From Meghimatium bilineatum (taxonomy: Eukaryota > Mollusca > Gastropoda > Stylommatophora > Philomycidae), in assembly GCA_034231615.1 (NCBI GenBank), contig CM067311.1:19720173-19784172 (forward strand): 64,000 nt of DNA, given 5' to 3'. The number at the start of each line of letters is the position of its first letter. Position 1 is the first letter of the stretch. Both the position numbers and the translations under genes were made by a program. The notes under the pieces were generated by a model that saw nothing but the letters and a program-made list of their open reading frames with translations, was not told where the DNA came from and made no database searches. Shown piece by piece: positions 55,791 through 64,000 of the stretch.

Positions 55791-58700
55791 ATCGTAGATG
55801 AGTTTTTCTCATGAAATATCGGAGATTTCGGAGGTAATATTGTATGATATATAGAAATTAATGTAAATCTAGGCCTAGCATTTTGATAAGTACGCTCTGG
55901 TTTGCTGGTGAGCCCTAGTAATTTTATCCTGGCTTAATGTATTGGACATGCGAGTCACTGGCTGTTTTGGTTTTTTTTTCTCCCTGTTACCGTGATTTGA
56001 CAATTTTTTTTAAAATGTGGCTGTACTCATTTGTAGACCTAGGGGCCCCCCCCCCCAAAAAAAGCCGGCTTATAGTCGTTAATTGTCAGTATGTGATTTC
56101 TTTTCATAGATTTTTGTCATAGATTAAAGAACATGGTTTAACCATTTGAAGACCTGAAACAACAGCGTAGAACGAAAATACTTGTAGGAAACATGGAGTG
56201 TTCTCAGAAGATGACATACCACAGATTAAGTGGTTTTCACATGCATTCACACTACCATAAAACAGTGCCCCTCAAAAAGCATTATTATACAGACAATATG
56301 GATACAAGTCCAGGGGCAGACCTTGCAAATGATGGATTACAGAATGAGTCAACGAAAACAAATATATATATGAAGCACAAAAAAAAGCCATCTCCAGAGA
56401 ACTCTTCTACCCCTGATGCTGCAGGGCATAAAAGGGTATAAAGCGATAAGAAAGTGATGGGTCAAAGGGCATGAACCTATTGACTGCTGGATCAGCCACT
56501 AACAAATAAATCCATTGTCTTTTTATGAAAGAAACCTTTCAAGAAATGCAGTTTTTTGAAAGTACTGAATCATATTAGATCTTTCAGGACGTAATTATTC
56601 CCGGGGTTTGGGCGTAAATAATTTTAGGCTAAATTTTTGGATGCAACATGATACAGACGCAAGCTTCCTGAAGAGGAAGTATTAGCTATGGAAGGTCATA
56701 TAAGGTATCAAAAGAAAGATAATTGAATGTGGAATCCATATACAACAAAACACAAAAATTACTCCACAAACATGGATGTTAAATGAAGAGACATTTTTTG
56801 GACATGCATTTTGTTCAACTTACCCTCAATTTTACTTGTCCTGAAATGTTGATATCCAATCTTACTAAAGTAGATGTATTGACTGTCCATTTACTGATCA
56901 TAATTCGTTTATTTGAAGTAAATTTATCAACTACCTAGTGTTTATTTTGTGTGTTCCATATCCAATTTCAATACTATCATTAGGTCTAACTCTAATTTCA
57001 GTATAACGTAGTGAAATATTATCATTGCTGTCACTAGGTCTAACTCTTCAGAAACAATAGCAGTGTACTGTAGGTGGGAACAGTATTATAATTTTTTGGC
57101 TCTTACCTATTAGGTCTAAGTCTAAGCCTATACTATTTATTTTCAACAAGTCTGTAATGCCCACTGTCAAAATCGAAAACACTGGTGTTTTTTTTACCGT
57201 CACATCACTTGAAATAACATCTCCAATGATAAAACTCAAAGAATAATAAAGCCCGATGTTTGCTAAATGTTTGAACTCAGTTGTTAGTGGAAGATGAAAC
57301 CATTTTGATAATTTTTTTGGAAAGCTGAATATACTTTATTCGAATTTTAATTTGAAATAAATATACCACCTTCTAAACACACACAATGACTTCCTTTTGT
57401 TAATCAGATTTCTAAATGTTAAACGGCTAAATAAGTTAATACATTTCATTTTTGAACCAAATTTAAATGGTAGGTCTATATATGGGCGCCCGAAATGTGT
57501 TTACATCCGAAAAAGATGGAGGCTCTGTCCCTTTATAATGTGCTTACATATGAATTGAGTTAGAGGGACCCATAAAGAGATAAACTGTGATACCTTTCTT
57601 TGGTGTGTTATTGAGACTGTCAACCAGTTTTTAGTTATGTTTAGTCATAAAAATAGCACAAGCCAACATCAGAAGTATGTTTGGCCATTGACACAAATGA
57701 AACGGAGATACAGCACACTTTTTTTCCCTGGACTACATCCTTTTGGAAATCTTGTAGGACCATTATCCTGCTACAAGAGAGATCTAGTAGGACCATCGTC
57801 CTGCTACAAGAGAGATCCAGTTCGGGTTTGAAAATGACTTGAAAAACATAGCACAAGCCATATTCACATTTTAAAATATGATACATATTCTGTGCAATGG
57901 AGTACTATCAATTATGTATGACTTTGTGTGTTAGGGTGTTATATCAAATCAATGGAGTACTATCAATGTATGTGTGACATCAAGTACTGGGTTGTTAAAT
58001 AAAAGCAATTTTTTTAAATGGATGTGAAGCATGAAGCAAGCTCATAGTGAACTAGAAATACTGAAATGTGGTTTTTTTAAGGAAAATTATGAAAATGTCA
58101 TAGACAACTAAGAAAACAAATGGAGGTTCTCAGAGATTCTCGAGTAAAATGACAAATTATAACATACATTAGAGGCAGAGAGTCAATACTTTTAGGGCAT
58201 GGAATTATAAAAGAAAAACATGAATATTTAGTAACCATCAAAAAGATTAAGGGGTGAAGAGACAGAAAAAGACAAAGAGACAATTTGTTCGATGGATTAT
58301 CATTATGGCATGAGAGAATTTCACAGACTGAACGGATTAACAATGCCAAATAATTGTGGAGAAACATGATTGTCTATAACCATGTGGCACAACACTTTGA
58401 TTGACTAATTGATCCACATGGACATGCTATTACATTAATCATCCACTTACATTTATATACAGTAAACTCATTTTTTAGTTGATTGAAACACTGTTATACA
58501 ATAATTGTGAATTTTTACTAGAAGAGATATCCCATTTTCCATTGGTCTTGTATTGAACAAAGTAGCTTTCTTCACACTGATTAAATAATAGACTGTATTT
58601 ATATGCACATTTTGTGTGTTGAGTGATAGCTTTTATATCTGATTATGTTCCTATGTATCTTAGTTGTATCATATAACTGTCGCCAAAACTTTGTTAAAAT

Positions 58701-58965
58701 TAATACGCTTTATTGTATATATAATGCTAAAGTAGTAATGTAACAAATATATTCATTGTTTAATAATGGCAATAGTGATACTTTTCAATATGTGTGATGT
58801 AATTTATTTTCAGTTACTTCATTTTGTGATTCTCACATTATTTTCAGTTATTTCATTTTGTGATTCTCACATTATTTTTCCATGCATTTGTAATGAAATT
58901 ATCTTATCAGCAATTTCTAATTTACTTTAACATAAGCTGGTACATGAAAATGTTTGTATACAAAA
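55791..58965. other. About 3.2 kb without a recognised gene
   Basis: AT-rich. It holds a C run (about 56045-56056), an 82-codon plus-strand ORF at 56193-56441 (MECSQKMTYHRLSGFHMHSH to AAGHKRV, hydrophilic, no known motif), a 33-bp duplication at about 57752-57815 (AGGACCAT.TCCTGCTACAAG) and a 33-bp duplication at about 58812-58877 (CATTTTGTGATTCTCACATT). No transposon protein or splice-bounded exon recognised. Confidence 0.4.
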
Positions 58966-59545
58966 TGTACAAGTAAATTCAAGTAGGAAGAATAAGAATA
59001 AATGATAATAATGTTTACAGATGACAAGAATTGAACCAGGTCCATTCTAGCAGCACCGAATCATTTTGCAACACAAGTGAACAGGTTTTCCGTACTTGAC
59101 CAACCACATCCCCAGGAAAAGATGTAATCTAGTCAAGACATTCAACCTGTGTACTCAAGTCACTGAGAACGAACCAATCAAGACAAGAACTATTACAACA
59201 ACAACTAACATCTTGTACAAGTATTGAAGTACCCTCAGAAACATAGAACAGCTATATACAAGGGACAATAGGTCTTCCTTTAAACATAAATAACATAGAG
59301 ACAGAACAATGTTTCTTCAAATAATAGCTTATGCAAGTAAATTCAAGTAGGAAGCATGAGGATAAATGAAAATAATTCTTGCAAATGACAAGAATTGAAT
59401 CAGGTCCATTCTAGCAGCACCAAATCATTTCGTAACACAAGTGAACAGGTTTTCCGTACTTGACCAACCACATCTCCAGGAAAAGATGTGATCTCATCAA
59501 GACATTCAACCTGTGTACTCAAGTCGGACCAATCGAGACAAGGAG
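58966..59545 (+). repeat. RepA interspersed repeat, tandem pair
   Basis: Two copies in direct orientation with a period of about 364 bp: AAGTAAATTCAAGTAGGAAG at 58970 and again at about 59334. Unit 1 is complete; unit 2 ends at about 59545. Shared parts with 4825-5347 and 48058-48170 define the family. Confidence 0.9.
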
Positions 59546-59733
59546 ACACGGATTTGTTTTATCATGGTTTCTAATAAATGTGGATGTAAGCATACATAAA
59601 CTGGAGCTTCCAACTGTTTGATCTAATTTGAATTGCTGTGTAATAAACTAGAGCTTCCAACTGTTTGATTTGCTGAAAGACTTAAGAGACAAAAAAACCT
59701 AGTATGATAGTTTTATAGACATCAGCAAAGATA

Positions 59734-59765
59734 ATGTTTCAACCACAGAGACTTTATCAAGATTA
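59734..59765 (-). other. Penelope-like 3' motif remnant (hammerhead-like)
   Basis: The minus strand reads CTTGATAAAGTCTC, loop, GTGGTTGAAAC, parallel to the motif at 33049-33077. No RT or nuclease nearby. Confidence 0.45.
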
Positions 59766-60777
59766 AGTCACATCCTCCTCGAAGGTTAACTAAATTGGAT
59801 CTTGCCTTTATGGTATACTCTGACGAGCTGAAGGTTTTCCATCTCATACACCATACTGCAACCATACTCTTGATGCTGCCCTCTCACATATACTACTATC
59901 TTCTGCTAGACCTTCAAATTTACTTTCCAGCTTTGTTTTCAAGAAATGTAATTATTTTTATTTGACTTAAATATCTGACTTGTTTCATTTTAATATTCCT
60001 TACTTCATTTCAAATTTATCTAAGACATTTCTCTATTCATGAAATTCCTCCTCTTCTGTAAATCCATAAACACGTGATCCGCAACAACTATAAGCAACAA
60101 TTGGTGGACCTCTGAATCATTGATATGTTAACATGTCACAACCAAATCCACATGACAATGTAATAGACACATAAAAAGGAGAAAACCACAATAGTTAGGC
60201 TGAGAACATGTACAACTTAATAAACACCTACAAAGAATTACAGCAGACCATACATCATACTGCAACAGACAGAAGGTGGGAACAGTAAAACATCACCTTA
60301 TTGAATACCCTCCATTGCATGAAAATAACGTGTGACCATACGCCTCTATTACTAACACCCTCTATACAAACACAACACAGCTGAAGAAGTCATGCACCTA
60401 CCATCACCGGACACAGAGTGAAAGCTCACAACCCCGAGGATTGGATAAGTAAATAAGTTTATAAATCCACAGCTCCAGATGCTTTATTTATTCATCATCC
60501 TTAATATTGTAATTTTGTGTTCCCTTTCAGTCAGTAGTAGTTTATCATCAATAGGGCCTATATTCTTTTTTCTTTTTCAGCTAGTAGTAATTTGTCATCA
60601 GTATATATGATATGGTTCACTATTCACTCACATGCACTCATTCCTGGCATTTATTCAGTCTGTGAGAATATTTTCTGGATGTTGCTTAGGTACATTACAC
60701 ATTCTTGTGTTACTTCTCTTTTTTGTCACAATGTGATGAATAGTTTAAAAAATTAAAATAGTTAATAAGAAATAGTT
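59766..60777. other. No gene seen
   Basis: AT-rich sequence up to the 5'-truncated end of the RTE-1 copy. Nothing recognised. Confidence 0.4.
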
Positions 60778-62331
60778 TAAAAGATTAAGAAAGAGGCCCC
60801 TAAAATGTCAGGGCAATATAGCAAAATAAACAAAAACATCAGAAGGAAAATGAAACAAGCACAAGAAGTGTGGCTAGAGGAAAAATGCGAAACCATCAAT
60901 GAAGGTATTAAACGCGGAAACAGTAAGGTAGTATACGACACTCTAAGAAAGATAACACAGCCTAAAAGACCAAATATATCTACAATACAAGACAAACACG
61001 GAAAGATACTCAATGAAACAACAGATATAGTGAAAAGATGGACAGAGCTGTATAACTGCAAGTGTAATCCTGACTACACGATATTACAGTATTCTGAACT
61101 AAACAACAGAAAAATAGGAAATGCAGAAATTCTAGTAGATGAAATAAAAGAGGCCATACGAACATTGAAAGGAGGGAAGTCACCTGGTGTAGACAACATT
61201 CCAGCAGAATTGTTGAAATACGGGAGCATTAATGTGGTAAATATTATGACCAAAATATATGGAACACAAAACAATGGCCCACTGATTGGACACAATCACT
61301 AATAATACCAATTCCCAAGAAAGGAAATTTGAAAGTGTATACAAATTACAGAACAATTAGCCTTATAACACACCCCAGTAAAGTGATGCTCAAAATACTA
61401 CTCAACAGAATAAAGCACAAGTCGGGAGAAATAATTACAGAAGAACAAGCTGGCTTCAGAGCACACAGAAGCACTGTTGAACAAATATTTAACATCCGAA
61501 CACTAATCGAAAAACATATTCAGCACCAACGTGATCTATACCACAACTTCATTGACTTTACAAAGGCCTTTGATCGTGTTTGGCATGATGGTCTGTGGCA
61601 CATACTGAGGAAATTTAATTTTGACACCACAATTATAGACATTATTGAAGCTCTGTACAAAAATGCAAATATGTCTTGTCACACAATACAATTGGAGAGT
61701 TCTTCAAAACAACTGTAGGAGTTCGACAGGGATGCATAATGTCCCCAGTACTTTTTAACATATACCTAGAGCACATCATACAAGAGACATTACATGACTA
61801 CAACACGTCTATATTGATCGGAGGTCGCCCTATTTGCAACTTGCGTTTCGCTTATGATATTGATCTTATAGCTGGGTCAGAACAATCATTGCAAGAATTA
61901 ACATCAAAGTTTGAAAAAGTTACCAGCAAGTACGGAATGGAAATCAATACAGATAAGAGTAAAATCTTGGTAAACAGCAGAGACACCGAAAACCAGACTA
62001 ATATCATGATGAATGGACATAAGCTTGAGGAGGTGAATACCTTCAAATACCTCGGATCCAGTATATGCAGCGATGGTAAATGCAAAGCAGAACTAAAAAT
62101 AAGGACGGAGAAGGCTTTAGCCTCCTTGTCAAGGCTCTGATTTGGAAAAGCAACATCAGTGTTGGAGTGAAAATCAAACTGTATAAGTCGCTGGTGCTTT
62201 CTGTTGTGTTGTATGGTTGTGAGAGTTGGACACTCACTGCGGACATGGAGAGAAGATTACAGGCTTTCGAGTATAAATGCTACAGAAGAATTCTACGAAT
62301 TTCCTATAGGGAACATAAGACCAATGTGTAC
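60778..62331 (+). pseudogene. RTE-1 LINE copy, truncated at both ends
   Basis: The linker at 60805 (MSGQYSKINKNIRRKMKQAQ) leads to LKGGKSPGVDNIPAELLKYG (shown to RT start), then after a shift YRTISLITHPSKVMLKIL, EEQAGFRAHRSTVEQIFN and FIDFTKAFDRVWHDG (61329-61718). Another shift precedes VRQGCIMSPVLFNIYLEH and RFAYDIDLIAG (61676-62140; catalytic AD changed to AY). A third shift leads to WKSNISVGVKIKLYKSLVLS and YRRILRISYREHKTN. At 62329-62332 the element ends abruptly, without its normal 3' part, and joins the Polinton-like duplicate. Confidence 0.92.
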
Positions 62332-63480
62332 ATCTCGGCGATACAACGGAGTTCAGCTAGCTGGGGGTGCCACACAAGACTTATAGATTTAAAATAGACG
62401 ACACGGGCTACTACACTCGAGTAGTAATCGACCATCCTGACGACGATGAATGGGATATTCAGCTCGAATTATGGCGTGCGGCTGCCTACATGGAGCACAA
62501 TCATATGTTAGTGCCTCTCGAGAATCTGGGCACGTGTCTCGTTTCGTACCAGGCATGCAAAGTGCTGATCTGACAGGATAAAACCACCAGTGTTTCTTAT
62601 AAATCGTTTTTGAAAGTCATCAGTCCCAAGGCCTTTATTTATGGCGCGCAGGTGACAGAGACCACACCAGTGTCAGATTTTGCATGCAGGAGGTCACCGA
62701 ATTTGACACCGATCTGCTTAATCTAGTCAAACCGCTGCCAGTGTCAACAGTATACCTAAAAATAGTAATTATGCTCCCCCCCCCCGGACAGAACCTTTCT
62801 GTCCTTGTGGGCATTTCCGTCAAATGGGCATCAGTCTTAAAACCCGCCATATTTCGCCATATGTCATACATTATGGGGCCAATGGGAAGAGGTAGGCACG
62901 CAACAGCTCTGAATATTTCTGTTAAGCTCAAAGATGTTGGGGTGGACAAGATCACCTTTGGTATGACTTGGGTCTTTTTTCGGCTGTTGTTCTCGTCCAG
63001 CCCGGTCAGCACTTCTTGTAATTGAGCATCTCATCTCCCAGTTGAAGGCATGAGTGCCTGCCAATAGTATTCACAATGTTGTATCCAAAAGTTGGATCAA
63101 AGTTTGCGTCTCGCACGCAATAAGCTAGATTGATAATTTCCTGAGAAAGACGGACATTCCAGAAAAAGTATTAACGCGTTATGATTGTAGCTCAGGGCAT
63201 AAGCACTGGTGTCGGAATTCCCCTAATGGTAACTGGGGTGGGAGCTCAATTCGATTCATCAACTGATGAAAGAGGCTTTGAGTGACTCGAAATGCAGTGA
63301 AAAGGAATTTAAAACGATCGTTGAAGATTATGATCGTTATCAGACTATGAAGGAAGAGTATGCTCTAAAGCTCATGCTCCGCAGGACAGCACAACAAACA
63401 AAAAAGAAATGATGCAACAAGCTTGAGTGGAAATTCGCAAAGAGTTTGCCAAATATATCTCTGGTGTCTATTGTCTATCC
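62332..63480. mobile_element. Second copy of Polinton-like segment plus extension
   Basis: 62332-63246 is about 95% identical by eye to 45075-46027, including shared stops in the plus frame; the plus ORF 62367-62573 differs at five residues (for example K to T, E to D, I to L). After 63246 the sequence goes beyond copy 1: a plus frame from about 63246 reads LNSIHQLMKEALSDSKCSEK, EFKTIVEDYDRYQTMKEEYA and LMLRRTAQQTKKK, stop at about 63410. This helical segment resembles the end of an uncharacterised protein that I associate with integrase-bearing elements (from memory only). No integrase in this copy. Confidence 0.6.
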
Positions 63481-63910
63481 CCAGGTGAATGATTGTTGAT
63501 CGCATTCACACTTGCCGTTAAGTGTAGGGATGATATCTTAAGCTGTCGTTTCAAGGCCAGATGTGTCGCCGAGGTTGCATTTAGTCCATGTTTGTTCAAA
63601 GTTATCTTAATGTTTTCTATCCACCGTTTTCTTGGTCTACCTTTGGCTTTACGCCCGGATATTCTTGTATTATATGCTCTTATTGGTATTTGGTTTGGCT
63701 TCATTCTCATAAGGTGACCGAACCATTTTACTTGCTGTCTCTCAATATGTTCGATACATGATATTATACCAACTCTTTTCCTAATTTCTTCATTTCTTAT
63801 TTTATTTAGTTTGGTAACCATTGCAGCTTTCCTCATACACTTCATTTCACATGTGACGATTTTTCTTTGCTGCGAAGCTGTTAAAAACCATGTTTGACAT
63901 TGGTAGCACA
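63468..63910 (-). pseudogene. RTE-clade LINE C-terminal fragment
   Basis: Minus ORF 63468-63845: VTKLNKIRNEEIRKRVG, QVKWFGHLMRMKPNQIP and KAKGRPRKRWIENI, the C-terminal 'WFGHL.RM ... GRPR.RW' pattern of RTE polyproteins. The wording differs from RTE-1 and RTE-3. It probably continues past the window edge. Confidence 0.85.
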
Positions 63911-64000
63911 GTGTTGGTATAAAAATTGTAGATATTATTTGTTTTTTTTCCCATCTTGATCTTTGGATGAAGAAGTAATGGTGAAAGTTGGTAAGTCACT

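Overview
The window is AT-rich nuclear DNA of a metazoan, most likely an invertebrate. It has spliced gene pieces, tRNA-derived SINEs, APE-type LINEs of several clades, Penelope-like retroelements with GIY-YIG domains, and piggyBac, hAT and mariner transposons. It has no operons, ribosome binding sites or CRISPR arrays. The mix (RTE, RNase H-bearing LINEs, Penelope, Meta/V-type SINE, Maverick-like integrase) would suit a mollusc or another lophotrochozoan, but I cannot assign a species from this sequence alone. Element names RTE-1/2/3, RNH-A/B/C, RepA and SINE-1/2 are labels I made for this window. Almost every long ORF here is part of a decayed mobile element. || Layout. 0.45-1.65 kb: piggyBac remnant (-). 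2.5-3.6 kb: RTE-1 3' half (+), followed by a SINE-1 copy. 4.8-5.35 kb: inverted pair of an interspersed repeat (RepA). 5.35-17.6 kb: a nested stack of LINEs. An RTE-1 copy (-) is split by an RNH-B LINE (+) at 8.55-10.59 kb, and another RNH-B copy (-) is split by a nearly full-length RNH-A LINE (+) at 13.25-16.74 kb. 17.9-18.8 kb: a Meta/V-type SINE and an endonuclease remnant. 19.9-20.2 kb: second SINE-1 copy (-) with an internal 72-bp tandem duplication. || 20902-21073 is a probable exon of a host BTB-BACK protein, and 50600-51052 is a good candidate for its last coding exon. If so, the roughly 29.5 kb between them is intron filled with elements on both strands: piggyBac (23-24.8 kb), a complete-ended hAT element (25190-29242) holding a LINE remnant and a mariner with perfect terminal repeats, three Penelope-like copies (29.8-38.9 kb; one is split by an RNH-A LINE), a second mariner remnant, and a block at 42.8-46.1 kb with a Maverick/Polinton-type integrase pseudogene and unrecognised ORFs. 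RTE-3 and other RTE remnants lie at 46-50.4 kb. || After the last exon come a degenerate minisatellite, an RNH-A LINE (-) at 52.66-55.62 kb inserted in a 30-bp minisatellite, 3 kb without recognisable genes, a tandem RepA pair (59 kb), an RTE-1 copy (60.8-62.3 kb) cut off and joined to a second copy of part of the Polinton-like block (62.3-63.5 kb), and an RTE tail (-). || The elements do not form a host pathway. The biology is insertion history: target-site duplications, truncations, internal deletions and nesting can be read directly. The least explained parts are the duplicated integrase-associated block, the RepA family, the SINE-1 family and the conserved ribozyme-like motif of the Penelope copies.
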